In this document: in pieces, positions 1 to 7,789 of the stretch
Numbering within the stretch: the first letter of the stretch is position 1
Layout: each line of letters starts with the position of its first letter
Source: an uncultured Oscillospiraceae bacterium
Lineage (GTDB): Bacteria; Bacillota; Clostridia; Oscillospirales; Oscillospiraceae
DNA length: 25,132 bases
Direction: 5' to 3'
NCBI GenBank assembly: GCA_934636045.1
Contig: CAKTZP010000011.1
Coordinates: 1-25,132 of the forward strand
Notes under the pieces: model-generated
The model's database searches: none
Told to the model about the DNA's origin: nothing
The model's input: only the letters and a program-made list of their open reading frames with translations
Made by a program: the position numbers and the translations under genes

Positions 1-1
1 G

Positions 2-307
2 CTGCAGGCTCCGACCCGCCAGATCGCCGAAAACGCCGGCGTTGACGGCTCCATCGTCTTTGAGAAGATCAAGTCCAGCCGCAAGGTCGGCTATGGCTAC
101 AATGCCTACACCGCTACCTATTGCGACATGATCCCGTCCGGCATCGTCGACCCGACCAAGGTCACCCGTACCGCGCTGGAGAACGCCGCGTCGATTGCTG
201 CCTGCGTCCTGACCACCGAGTCGCTGGTTGCCGATAAGCCCGATCCCGCAGGCGACGCAGCTGCAGCAGCTGCTGCCGGTGCCGGCGGCATGGGCGGTAT
301 GTATTGA
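2..307 (+). CDS. groEL: Chaperonin GroEL (60 kDa chaperonin), C-terminal fragment
   Basis: This is the last 101 residues of the ATP-dependent protein-folding chaperonin that forms the double-ring cage in the cytoplasm. The visible part begins with [13 protein letters not shown], runs through the equatorial-domain motif GYGYNAYT and [18 protein letters not shown], and ends in the alanine/glycine-rich tail finishing GGMGGMY. That order is typical of the GroEL C-terminus and its disordered GGM tail. The start lies outside the window, so groES and any CIRCE operator cannot be seen. The gene is followed immediately by a strong intrinsic terminator, so it does not read into the RNA gene downstream. 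The family assignment is very secure. Confidence 0.97.
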   Translation: MQAPTRQIAENAGVDGSIVFEKIKSSRKVGYGYNAYTATYCDMIPSGIVDPTKVTRTALENAASIAACVLTTESLVADKPDPAGDAAAAAAAGAGGMGGMY

Positions 308-338
308 TCCACCGCTCCGCAACTGTAAAAAGCCCTAC

Positions 339-368
339 CGGCCGCCCCTCACGGGCGGCCGTTTTTTT
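339..368 (+). terminator. Intrinsic terminator of groEL
   Basis: A perfect 9-bp GC stem (339-347 pairing with 353-361) has a 5-nt loop and is followed by seven T residues at 362-368. It lies 31 nt after the groEL stop codon. Confidence 0.95.
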
Positions 369-552
369 CTGCCTTCCGTTCGGCAGCCGAGACGGCGCAA
401 AAGGAAAGAAAATCGGTTATACAATGTATATCCATTTTTGAAAGCGTTGAAAAAAGTCACAGATAATTGAGATAACAGTAAGAAATTTGAAAATACACAA
501 AGAATCCGGAACGGGAAATTGTAAATATTCTGAAAACGGGGAATAAATGGGG

Positions 553-581
553 TTGTATATTTCCAAAAGCTATGATATGAT
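553..581 (+). promoter_or_regulatory. Promoter of the OLE-type RNA (extended -10)
   Basis: A weak -35 box TTGTAT (553-558), a 17-bp spacer, then a -10 box TATGAT (576-581) preceded by TGA, which gives an extended -10. The start site would fall near 587-589, just where the terminal helix of the structured RNA begins. This agreement between promoter and RNA end supports independent transcription of the RNA. Confidence 0.7.
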
Positions 582-584
582 AAC

Positions 585-1207
585 AGCGGTGGCGCTGTAT
601 CCTAGTCAGAGCGCGCCGGTATCGAAGAAGGGCCTAAAAATCCTTTAAAGGGCATATCGATGAAGTCCCTGGTGCTTGCTTTTTTCGCCCAGATTAGGGT
701 GGGTGCTGGGGGTTAAGGTTTTCGGGCGAGGTGTAATGGCATATACCAACCGACCCGGATCCCGTGGAGACCTGCTATCGTGCGACAGCCGTACAGCATC
801 CGCATTTGCGGATGCCCGGACTGCGTACGAGACAGGAATAGAACCTGCATTGCGGTGCGCAGAATCGTGTGCTGTGTGCAGCGTAGCCTGCCTTGCGTGG
901 GTAAGCTGGGATAGGGGAGCGAAGCGTTTCCGGCCGTGGCCGCGGCTGAGGACGATATTGCCCCTTGAAATCTTGCCTGCAAAAGAGGATAGAACCGTCG
1001 CTCGATGTTGTGGAAAACACCTAGGCTGTCTTTCCCCAAAGGGCAGATGGAGGATTGCAGTGCGGACTAAGTGGCAATCGGGTAGCGGAGAACGGCAACG
1101 CTCCGACTCGGCTTTCAACGGAAACGGCCATCCGGCGACGGATGGTAGCCAAAGGGGAAATCCAACCCGACCTAAGCCGCAAGATTTACTCTATCTGCTG
1201 CCACCGA
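585..1207 (+). ncRNA. ole: OLE RNA (ornate, large, extremophilic RNA)
   Basis: About 620 nt without a credible protein gene, full of stable hairpins. A terminal helix closes it: CGGTGGC at 587-593 pairs with GCCACCG at 1200-1206. Inside are an 8-bp hairpin (796-803 with 808-815) nested in a 5-bp outer helix (790-794 with 825-829), and a GCGA-tetraloop hairpin (1128-1134 with 1139-1145). OLE RNA is about 600 nt in Bacillus halodurans and sits directly upstream of oapA and dxs-tlyA-argR-recN. Exactly that order follows here. In the known system the RNA binds OapA and localises to the membrane as a ribonucleoprotein tied to stress and magnesium homeostasis. The assignment rests on size, structure, position and the downstream OapA-like protein; I could not run a covariance search. 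Ends are approximate. Confidence 0.85.
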
Positions 1208-1224
1208 TCATATGGAAAGCTTTG

Positions 1225-1383
1225 CGTAGGGCGCGATGCGCTCATCGCGCCGGCTCTGCCGCTGCGGAGCTTTTGATCCGCGCCGTCAGGGACACTATGG
1301 TGCTTCATGATTCGCCGTTTGTGCTTCATGATTCGCTTGCTATTATTGCTAACGGCGGCGCGATGTGGGCATCGCGCCCTACG
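1225..1383. repeat. Nested palindromic repeats between OLE RNA and oapA
   Basis: Two hairpins share the same 9-bp arm GGCGCGATG/CATCGCGCC with different 4-nt loops (1230-1251 and 1357-1378). The outer arms also match each other: CGTAGGGCGCGATG at 1225-1238 is the exact reverse complement of 1370-1383. Between them a 16-bp direct repeat, GTGCTTCATGATTCGC, occurs at 1300-1315 and 1321-1336. The architecture suggests a small mobile or REP-like palindromic element rather than a gene. Confidence 0.75.
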
Positions 1384-1421
1384 AAGGGGACGGGAGCGCC
1401 TGCAGGCGGAGGACCGCTCTC

Positions 1422-1472
1422 ATCGCGCCGACCCCTGCTGCTGCGGAGCGGAGCTTTTGATCCGTGCCGGCG
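1422..1472. repeat. Second copy of the CATCGCGCCG...GAGCTTTTGATCCG unit
   Basis: The segment 1243-1284 (CATCGCGCCG, then CTGCGGAGCTTTTGATCCG) recurs here with a few substitutions and a short GGAGC duplication. This makes a diverged direct repeat of about 45 bp within the spacer that leads to oapA. No open reading frame in 1207-1523 looks real. Confidence 0.65.
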
Positions 1473-1523
1473 GGCGCACCAAATTTTCGCGATCTATTTA
1501 TTCAGTATCCGGAGGCTTTTTCT

Positions 1524-2114
1524 GTGACGAAAGACGACAACCCTCGAAGTAAGACAAAAAAGACGAAAAAAGACAGTAATATCCGTTGGATCGTGACGAT
1601 TTTTTTCGTTGCGATGATCATCTCCTCGGCAATCTCCTTTTCCTCCTCGCTTGTTCTGGAGGATGCCGGAATTGTCGGGGCATTTATTGTCCTGCTGCTG
1701 ATTGTGCTGCTGGGCATCATTTTTGACATTATCGGCGTGGCGGTCATGTCCGCGAACGAAAAGCCGTTCCATTCCATGGCGGCAAAAAAAGTGCCCGGCG
1801 CGGCCGAGGCGCTGAAGCTGCTGCGCAATGCGGATAAGGTCTCAAGCTTCTGCAACGACGTCGTGGGCGATATTTGCGGCGTGGTATCCGGCTCGGCCTC
1901 GGCGGTTATCGCGGTCAAGGCGCTGTCGAGCTTTACCTCGGAGAGCGTGGGACAGCTGATCATGTCTGCGCTCGTTGCGGGACTGACCATCGGCGGCAAG
2001 GCCTGCGGCAAGGGCATCGCCATGAAGCGGGCGACGTGGGTCGTTTCCCTTGTTTCTAAGCCGATCTATTACATAAAGTCGCTGTTCCGGCGCAGGCCGC
2101 GAACGAAAAAATAA
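1524..2114 (+). CDS. oapA: OLE-associated membrane protein OapA
   Basis: A 196-residue integral membrane protein placed directly downstream of the OLE-type RNA, matching the position of OapA, the protein partner that anchors OLE RNA to the membrane. The basic, soluble N-terminus (about 1-19, rich in Lys) is followed by hydrophobic segments at about 20-45, 49-75, 115-135 and 146-164, and a very basic C-terminal tail (SLFRRRPRTKK). Asp112 and Asp116 form a DVVGD (DxxxD) motif, the feature mutated in dominant-negative OapA of B. halodurans. The start is GTG at 1524, chosen because a perfect GGAGG (1511-1515) lies 8 nt upstream; an upstream in-frame ATG at 1464 has no comparable site and would extend into the repeat spacer. 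dxs starts 24 nt after its stop, so they are probably cotranscribed. Some databases call this family a Mg/Co transporter-like protein. Confidence 0.85.
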   Translation: MTKDDNPRSKTKKTKKDSNIRWIVTIFFVAMIISSAISFSSSLVLEDAGIVGAFIVLLLIVLLGIIFDIIGVAVMSANEKPFHSMAAKKVPGAAEALKLLRNADKVSSFCNDVVGDICGVVSGSASAVIAVKALSSFTSESVGQLIMSALVAGLTIGGKACGKGIAMKRATWVVSLVSKPIYYIKSLFRRRPRTKK

Positions 2115-2138
2115 GCGACACTGACAGGTTGTGTAAGC

Positions 2139-3986
2139 TTGAATTTGCTGAATCAAATCAATTCCAGAGCCGATCTTCTTGCGCTCAGCCCGGCGGAGCT
2201 TACGCAGCTTTGCGCGGAGATCCGGCAATTTCTGGTGCAGAACGTGGCCAAAACCGGCGGCCACCTTGCGTCGAATCTCGGCGTGGTGGAGCTGACGGTG
2301 GCGCTCGAGCGTGTGTTTGACACGTCAAACGACCGGCTGCTGTTCGACGTCGGCCACCAATCCTATGTGCACAAGCTGCTGACCGGTCGGCGCGAGGCGT
2401 TTTCGACGCTGCGGACGCTCGGCGGTATGGCGGGCTTTCCCAAGCCCGAGGAGAGCGCCTGCGATGCGTTTGTCGCGGGGCATGCCTCGTCCGCCGTTTC
2501 CACGGCGCTGGGCATGGCGCGGGCGCGGACGCTGCTGGGAAAGCAGCAGCACATCATTGCCCTGATGGGCGACGGCGCGATGACCGGCGGCTTGGCCTAC
2601 GAGGCGATGAACGATGCCGGCGAGACCAACGAGCCGCTGATCGTCATTCTGAACGACAACGGAATGTCCATTACGAAAAATGTCGGCGGAATGTCGCGCT
2701 ATTTGTCGGAGCTGCGGGTGCGCCCCGGCTATTTCCGGCTGAAAAAGGCCTACCGCACCGTGACGCAGAAGCTGCCGGGCGGCCGGGCGATATATAATTT
2801 TACAAGTCATGTCAAGGAGCGCTGGAAGCGCATGGTGCTCGGCTCGACGCTGTTTGAGGAGATGGGCTTTGCCTACTATGGCCCCGTGGACGGGCACGAT
2901 GTGCAGCGGCTGGAATACATGCTGCGCGTTGTGAAGGAGTGCAGCTGCCCGGTGCTGCTGCACGTCATCACGCGCAAGGGCATGGGCTACGCGCCGGCAG
3001 AGGAAAATCCCGATGTCTTCCACGGCATCGGCGCGTTTGACCCGGAGAGCGGCAAGCCGACCGGCGCACCGAAGGTCACGTTTTCCGAGACCTTCGGACA
3101 GACGCTCTGCGCGCTGGCCGAGCAGGAGCCGCGCGTGTGCGCCATCACGGCGGCAATGCTGCACGGCACGGGACTGACGCCGTTTGCCGCGCGCTTCCCG
3201 GAGCGCTGCTTCGACGTCGGCATTGCCGAGGGGCACGCCGTGTCCATGGCCGGCGGCCTCGCCGCGCAGGGGATGATCCCGGTCGTAGCGATCTATTCGA
3301 CGTTTTTGCAGCGGGCATATGACATGCTGCTGCAGGATATCGCGATGCAGAAGCTGCACGCGGTGTTCGCTGTCGACCGCGCGGGCATCGTGGGCGAGGA
3401 CGGCGAGACGCATCAGGGCGTGTTCGACGTGAATTTCCTGCGCTCGGTGCCGAACCTGCGGGTGCTGTGCCCGGCAAACCAGGCGGAGCTTCGGCAGATG
3501 CTGCGGCAGGCCGTGACGGAGCTGGACGGCCCGGTGGCTGTGCGCTATCCGCGCGGCGGCGACGGCGCGTTTGCCGAACCGGCGACGCAGCCCGTCGTCC
3601 GCGCAGGCGAGGATATTACCCTCGTCAGCTATGGCATTATGATCAATAACGTATTATCTGCGGCCGAGCTGCTGGCACAGGAGGGAATTTCTGCCGAGGT
3701 GATCAAGCTCCCGTCGATCAAGCCGATCGACATGGGCGCAATCGCCGCCTCCGTGCGCAAGACCGGGCACCTGCTCGTGGCGGAGGACGCGGTCTGCATC
3801 GGCTGCGCGGGCAAGGAGATCGCGGCGCTGCTGCGTACGGCGGGGCTGGCCGTTCCGACGCGCCTGTGCAACATCGGCGACCGCTTTGTCCAGCACGGCA
3901 AGGTGGCCGAGCTGCACCGGCTTTTGGGGCTGGATGCCGCATCGCTGGCGCAGACGGCGAGGGAGGTGCTGCGGCATGAAAAATAA
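2139..3986 (+). CDS. dxs: 1-deoxy-D-xylulose-5-phosphate synthase
   Basis: The protein condenses pyruvate with glyceraldehyde 3-phosphate to DXP, the first step of the MEP isoprenoid pathway and a source for thiamine and pyridoxal; it is cytosolic and thiamine-diphosphate dependent. At 615 residues it has the usual length. Visible motifs in order are GGHLASNLG (41-49), VGHQSY with His73, GHASSA (114-119), the ThDP/Mg site GDGAMTGG (144-151) with NDN (172-174), YGPVDGHD (247-254), FDVGIAEGHAV with Glu364 as the likely catalytic glutamate, and DRAGIVGEDGETHQG (413-427). The start is TTG at 2139; a stop codon lies just upstream in frame, and the N-terminus aligns with normal DXS starts. Only a weak ACAGG precedes it, so translation may be modest or coupled to oapA. 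It overlaps tlyA by 11 bp. Confidence 0.96.
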   Translation: MNLLNQINSRADLLALSPAELTQLCAEIRQFLVQNVAKTGGHLASNLGVVELTVALERVFDTSNDRLLFDVGHQSYVHKLLTGRREAFSTLRTLGGMAGFPKPEESACDAFVAGHASSAVSTALGMARARTLLGKQQHIIALMGDGAMTGGLAYEAMNDAGETNEPLIVILNDNGMSITKNVGGMSRYLSELRVRPGYFRLKKAYRTVTQKLPGGRAIYNFTSHVKERWKRMVLGSTLFEEMGFAYYGPVDGHDVQRLEYMLRVVKECSCPVLLHVITRKGMGYAPAEENPDVFHGIGAFDPESGKPTGAPKVTFSETFGQTLCALAEQEPRVCAITAAMLHGTGLTPFAARFPERCFDVGIAEGHAVSMAGGLAAQGMIPVVAIYSTFLQRAYDMLLQDIAMQKLHAVFAVDRAGIVGEDGETHQGVFDVNFLRSVPNLRVLCPANQAELRQMLRQAVTELDGPVAVRYPRGGDGAFAEPATQPVVRAGEDITLVSYGIMINNVLSAAELLAQEGISAEVIKLPSIKPIDMGAIAASVRKTGHLLVAEDAVCIGCAGKEIAALLRTAGLAVPTRLCNIGDRFVQHGKVAELHRLLGLDAASLAQTAREVLRHEK

Positions 3987-4773
3987 GGAACGGCTGGACG
4001 TCCTGCTGACCCAGAAGGGACTGTGCGAGAGCCGGTCGAAGGCGCAGGCGCTGATCATGAGCGGCGAGGTCTACGTGGACGGACAGAAGTGCGACAAGGC
4101 CGGAACGCCCGTCGACGAGGCGGCGCAGCTCGAGATCCGCGGCAGCCACTGTCCCTATGTCAGCCGCGGCGGCCTGAAGCTGGAAAAGGCGCTGCGCGAC
4201 TTCGGCATTGACCCGAGCGGCTGGGTTTGCAGCGATTCGGGTGCATCGACGGGCGGCTTTACCGATTGCCTGCTGCAAAAGGGCGCGAAGAAGGTCTTTG
4301 CCATCGATGTCGGCTACGGCCAGCTCGCGTGGAGCATCCGCACCGACCCGCGCGTGGTGTGCATGGAGCGGACGAATATCCGCTATGTGACGCCCGAGCA
4401 GCTCGGCGAGGCGCTGGATTTTTCCGTGATCGATGTGTCGTTTATCTCGCTGCGGCTGGTGCTGCCGGCGATTAAAGCGCTGCTCAGGCCGACGGGGCAG
4501 CTGGTCTGCCTCATCAAGCCCCAGTTTGAGGCGGGCAAGGACAAGGTCGGCAAAAAGGGCGTCGTCCGCGACCCCGCCGTCCACTGCGAGGTGCTGGAGA
4601 GCTTTCTGGCGCTGGCGGCGGAGCTGGGGCTGACGGTGCGCAATCTGACCTTCTCGCCGGTCAAGGGGCCGGAGGGCAATATTGAGTTTTTGGGGCATCT
4701 GTCGATGCTCCCCGAGGGCGCGATCACGCCGGATGTCCGGGCACTGGTCGCCGCCGCACACGAAACACTATGA
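3976..4773 (+). CDS. tlyA: TlyA-type 23S/16S rRNA 2'-O-methyltransferase (hemolysin A family)
   Basis: A 265-residue S4-RrmJ/FtsJ methyltransferase that in characterised relatives methylates ribose of rRNA cytidines. The N-terminal S4 RNA-binding domain covers about residues 5-65 (LDVLLTQKGLCESRSKAQALI, GEVYVDG), the conserved linker is SRGGLKLEKAL (63-73), and the SAM-binding loop is SDSGASTGGFTD (86-97). Downstream are DVSFISL (153-159) and LIKPQFEAG (179-187). The start ATG at 3976 lies inside the end of dxs, with GGGAGG at 3961-3966. This 11-bp overlap and the ATGA overlap with nadK indicate one operon and translational coupling. The name hemolysin is historical; there is no sign of a toxin. 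Confidence 0.94.
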   Translation: MKNKERLDVLLTQKGLCESRSKAQALIMSGEVYVDGQKCDKAGTPVDEAAQLEIRGSHCPYVSRGGLKLEKALRDFGIDPSGWVCSDSGASTGGFTDCLLQKGAKKVFAIDVGYGQLAWSIRTDPRVVCMERTNIRYVTPEQLGEALDFSVIDVSFISLRLVLPAIKALLRPTGQLVCLIKPQFEAGKDKVGKKGVVRDPAVHCEVLESFLALAAELGLTVRNLTFSPVKGPEGNIEFLGHLSMLPEGAITPDVRALVAAAHETL

Positions 4774-5627
4774 AAAAAGTTGTTATGACCCCGAATCCGT
4801 ATCGGGACAGAAATTTCAAGTATGCCAATCAGGCGGAGAAGATCCTCCGCGACGCGGGGATTGAGACGCGCATCTGCCTCGCCTTCGACGTGGACAAGAA
4901 TTTTGAGCTCCCTGCGGATGTGGTGCTGCACGATCTGAGCAAGGAGCTGCGCGACGCCGACCTGCTGATCTGCTTCGGCGGCGATGGCACGATCCTGCAT
5001 GCGTCCAAGGCTGCGACCTATGCCAAGGTGCCCATCCTCGGCGTGAACATCGGCACGATGGGATTTATGGCCGAGCTGGAGAGCAGCGAGCTTGACGCGC
5101 TGGCCCGGCTGGCGGGCGACGATTATACGATCGAAGAGCGCATGATGCTCCATGTCCGCGCCGAGCACGAAGGCAAGGTCGTTTTGGAGGAGGACGCGCT
5201 CAACGACGCGGTCATCACCAAGGGCGCCGTGGCGCGCATCGTGCAGATGGCCGTCAGCTGTGACGGTGTGGAGATCATGAACTTCGGCGGCGACGGCGTC
5301 ATCGTCAGCACGCCCACCGGCTCCACGGCCTATTCCATGTCCGCCGGCGGCCCGATCGTCGAGCCGACGACCAAAAACATCATCCTTACCCCGATCTGCG
5401 CGCACGATATGCGCACCAAGGCGATCGTGACCTCGCCCCAGCGGCGCATCACGGTCGAGATCGGGCGCATCGGACGGAAGAGCGCCTTCCTGTCCGTCGA
5501 CGGCGGCCGCGCGCTGCGCCTGAGCACCGGCGACCGCATTACCGTGACCCGTTCCCAGCACACGACGCGCCTCGTCCGGCTGACCCGTCGGGAGTTTTTC
5601 GACGTTGTGAAGAATAAATTTAGGTAG
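4770..5627 (+). CDS. nadK: NAD kinase
   Basis: This enzyme phosphorylates NAD to NADP using ATP or polyphosphate and sets the NADPH pool that the MEP pathway and biosynthesis draw on. The 285-residue protein shows the family hallmarks GGDGT (70-74), NIGTMGF (93-99) and the long C-terminal signature containing FGGDGVIVSTPTGSTAYS followed by SAGGP. The length is normal for the bacterial family. Its ATG overlaps the tlyA stop (ATGA at 4770-4773), so it is translated from the same messenger. nadK between tlyA and argR is a frequent clostridial arrangement. Confidence 0.96.
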   Translation: MKKVVMTPNPYRDRNFKYANQAEKILRDAGIETRICLAFDVDKNFELPADVVLHDLSKELRDADLLICFGGDGTILHASKAATYAKVPILGVNIGTMGFMAELESSELDALARLAGDDYTIEERMMLHVRAEHEGKVVLEEDALNDAVITKGAVARIVQMAVSCDGVEIMNFGGDGVIVSTPTGSTAYSMSAGGPIVEPTTKNIILTPICAHDMRTKAIVTSPQRRITVEIGRIGRKSAFLSVDGGRALRLSTGDRITVTRSQHTTRLVRLTRREFFDVVKNKFR

Positions 5628-5635
5628 GTGCATCC

Positions 5636-6088
5636 ATGAAAACTGGAAGACAAAAGAAGATTCTGGAGCTGATCTCCGAAAAGAGCATCGAAACGCAGGA
5701 GCAGCTGCTCAAGGAGCTGCACGACTGCGGCTATAAGAGCACACAGGCGACGGTCTCCCGCGACATCAAGGAGCTTCGCATCGTCAAGTCGCTCGACGGC
5801 CTCGGCGGCTATCGCTACAGCGTGCCGCACAAGCACGAGGGCGACCGCTTTGACGCGCGCTTCCGCGTGATCTTCCGCGAGTGCGTCACGTCGATCGACT
5901 GTGCGCAGAACCTGATCGTCATCAAGACCATGCCCAGCCTCGGCGCGGCAGCGGGCGCGAACATCGACGCGCTGCACATGCCCTCGGTCGTCGGTACGCT
6001 CTCCGGCGACGATACGACGCTGGTCATCATGCGCGACAACGAGTCTGCGATGGATTTCTGCGATGAGATCCACCGCATGCTGGACTGA
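5636..6088 (+). CDS. argR: Arginine repressor ArgR/AhrC
   Basis: A 150-residue transcription factor that senses L-arginine and controls arginine biosynthesis and catabolism genes as a hexamer. The N-terminal winged helix-turn-helix (about 1-65) includes STQATVSRDIKELRIVK. The C-terminal oligomerisation and arginine-binding domain includes PSLGAAAGANIDAL and the GTLSGDDT segment, with Asp125 and Asp126 as the expected arginine-binding acidic pair. The gene begins 9 nt after nadK, with a ribosome site (AGGTAGGT) that overlaps the nadK stop. Its place between nadK and recN is the conserved position also found in Bacillus, so it need not be specific to neighbouring genes. Confidence 0.95.
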   Translation: MKTGRQKKILELISEKSIETQEQLLKELHDCGYKSTQATVSRDIKELRIVKSLDGLGGYRYSVPHKHEGDRFDARFRVIFRECVTSIDCAQNLIVIKTMPSLGAAAGANIDALHMPSVVGTLSGDDTTLVIMRDNESAMDFCDEIHRMLD

Positions 6089-6121
6089 CCGGGGCGTTCC
6101 GGACGAAAGGAGCTGTCTGCG

Positions 6122-7789
6122 ATGCTGCGGCTGCTGCACATTGAGAATATTGCCGTCATCGAGCAGGCGGACATCGTTTTTGAGCCGGGCTTCAACGTGA
6201 TGACCGGCGAGACCGGCGCGGGCAAATCCATTGTCATCGACGCCATCTCCGCAATTCTCGGCGAGCGCGCCTACCGCGATATGATCCGCACCGGCGAGAG
6301 CAAGGCCTCCGTCCGCGCAATCTTCGACGGCACGGCGCGCCTTGCATGGTTTGAGGAAAACGGCGTGCCCTACGAGGACGAGACGATCATCCAGCGCGAA
6401 ATTTACCTGGACGGCAAGAATCTTTGCCGCGTCAACGGCGTGCCGGTGAGCGTGAGCCTGCTGAAAAAGCTCGGCATCCAGCTCATCAACATCCACGGAC
6501 AGCACGATTCTGCGTCGTTATTTGACGAAAACTATCACCTCTCCTTCCTCGACGGCTTTGCCTGCGACGCACCGGCGCTGGCGGCGTACACCGAGCGCTA
6601 TCAGGCGCTGCAGGCACTGCGGCGGGAGATCGACCGCCTGTCCATGGACGAGAGCGAAAAGCTGCGCCGCATGGAGACGCTGAAGTATCAGATCGAGGAA
6701 ATTTCCCATGCGGACTTAAAGCCCGGCGAGGACGACGAGCTGGAAAGCCGCCGCAAGCTCCTGCAAAATGCGGAAAAGCTCTCCGACGGCCTGCAGGAGG
6801 CCAACGCCTGCCTTGACGGCGGCGAGGGTACGGACGGCGCGGCGGAGCTGCTCGGGCAGGCCGAGCGCGCGCTGGCCAAGCTGTCGCGCTACGATGATTC
6901 TCTCGCCGCGCTGCACGATTCTGTCGCCGACCTCATGTATCAGGTGCGCGACATGGCCGAGCAGGTGGGCGACCGGCTGTACTCCCTGTCGTATTCCGCC
7001 GATGAGCTCGAGCGCATTGAGGAGCGGCTGGACACCATCCACCGCCTGCGCCGCAAGTACGGCGCGGACTGCGTGGAGATTCTGGCCTATCTTGACCGGG
7101 CGAAAAACGAGCTCGACGAGATCGAATTTTCCGACGGCCGCCTCGAGCAGCTGCGCGGCAAGCAGAAGGCCGCACAGGCCGCGGCGCGGGAGGCTGCCAT
7201 GGCGCTGCGCGCCGTGCGCAAGGCTGCTGCCGCCGCGCTGACCGAGCGCGTCTTGAAGGAGCTGGCCGACCTCGACATGAAGCGGGTGCAGTTCTCCTGC
7301 GAGTTTACCGAAACGGAGCTGACGCCCCTCGGCGCGGACGCTGTAGCGTTTTATATGTCCGCCAACCTCGGCGAGGCGCTCAAACCGCTCAATAAGGTTG
7401 CCTCCGGCGGCGAGCTGGCGCGCATCATGCTGGCGCTGAAAAATGTGCTGGCCGAGCGCGACCATGTGCCCACGCTGATCTTCGATGAGGTCGATACCGG
7501 CGTTTCCGGCCGCGCGGCGCAGCGCGTCGCGGAAAAGCTGCGCGCCGTTTCCAAGAGCAAGCAGGTTCTGTGTGTCACGCACCTGCCGCAGCTGGCGGCG
7601 CTGGCCGACACGCACCTGCTCATCGCCAAGGGCGAGCGCGGCGGCCGCACCTTCACCACCGTCACACCGCTGGATTTCGAGGGCCGCAAGGCCGAGCTGG
7701 CGCGCATCATCGGCGGCACAAGCATTACCGAAACGACCCTCCAAAGCGCGGCGGAAATGATGCGCGCGGGGCGGGAGGATGCAAAATGA
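6122..7789 (+). CDS. recN: DNA repair protein RecN
   Basis: An SMC-like ATPase of 555 residues that acts early in double-strand-break repair by bridging DNA ends and promoting recombination. The Walker A motif is GETGAGKS (29-36), the ABC signature is SGGELARI (from 428), and Walker B is LIFDEVDTG (from 452), followed by the switch-histidine region CVTHLPQLAA. The middle, about 160-370, is rich in Glu, Leu, Ala and Arg with heptad character, as expected of the coiled-coil arms. The start ATG at 6122 has AAAGGAG at 6106-6112. The gene closes with an ATGA overlap into the next gene. Confidence 0.96.
   Translation: MLRLLHIENIAVIEQADIVFEPGFNVMTGETGAGKSIVIDAISAILGERAYRDMIRTGESKASVRAIFDGTARLAWFEENGVPYEDETIIQREIYLDGKNLCRVNGVPVSVSLLKKLGIQLINIHGQHDSASLFDENYHLSFLDGFACDAPALAAYTERYQALQALRREIDRLSMDESEKLRRMETLKYQIEEISHADLKPGEDDELESRRKLLQNAEKLSDGLQEANACLDGGEGTDGAAELLGQAERALAKLSRYDDSLAALHDSVADLMYQVRDMAEQVGDRLYSLSYSADELERIEERLDTIHRLRRKYGADCVEILAYLDRAKNELDEIEFSDGRLEQLRGKQKAAQAAAREAAMALRAVRKAAAAALTERVLKELADLDMKRVQFSCEFTETELTPLGADAVAFYMSANLGEALKPLNKVASGGELARIMLALKNVLAERDHVPTLIFDEVDTGVSGRAAQRVAEKLRAVSKSKQVLCVTHLPQLAALADTHLLIAKGERGGRTFTTVTPLDFEGRKAELARIIGGTSITETTLQSAAEMMRAGREDAK

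Larger units (their letters stand above)
308..584. other. Gene-free AT-rich interval between groEL and the OLE-type RNA
   Basis: Apart from the groEL terminator at its left end and the promoter at its right end, I see no gene here. From about 400 the base composition becomes clearly AT-rich compared with the GC-rich flanks, as expected of an upstream promoter region. No convincing operator was recognised. Confidence 0.6.

Noticed and set aside
1300..1336. Two 16-bp direct repeats as a possible CRISPR array
   Set aside because: Only two units with a 5-nt gap, no further copies and no cas genes in the window.
1464..1523. Upstream ATG start for oapA at 1464
   Set aside because: The added 20 residues come from the repeat-rich spacer and no ribosome site precedes it, whereas GTG at 1524 has GGAGG at the right distance.
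676..1527. Open frames of 283 codons (plus strand, 676-1527) and 157 codons (minus strand, 645-1118) across the OLE region
   Set aside because: Their translations are Arg/Cys/Ser-rich, low in normal domain character, lack ribosome sites and cross hairpin-rich sequence and repeats. Synteny and structure favour a non-coding RNA.
3718..6505. Long minus-strand frames opposite dxs, tlyA, nadK, argR and recN
   Set aside because: The plus-strand genes have full-length family motifs, ribosome sites and operon overlaps; the minus frames have none.
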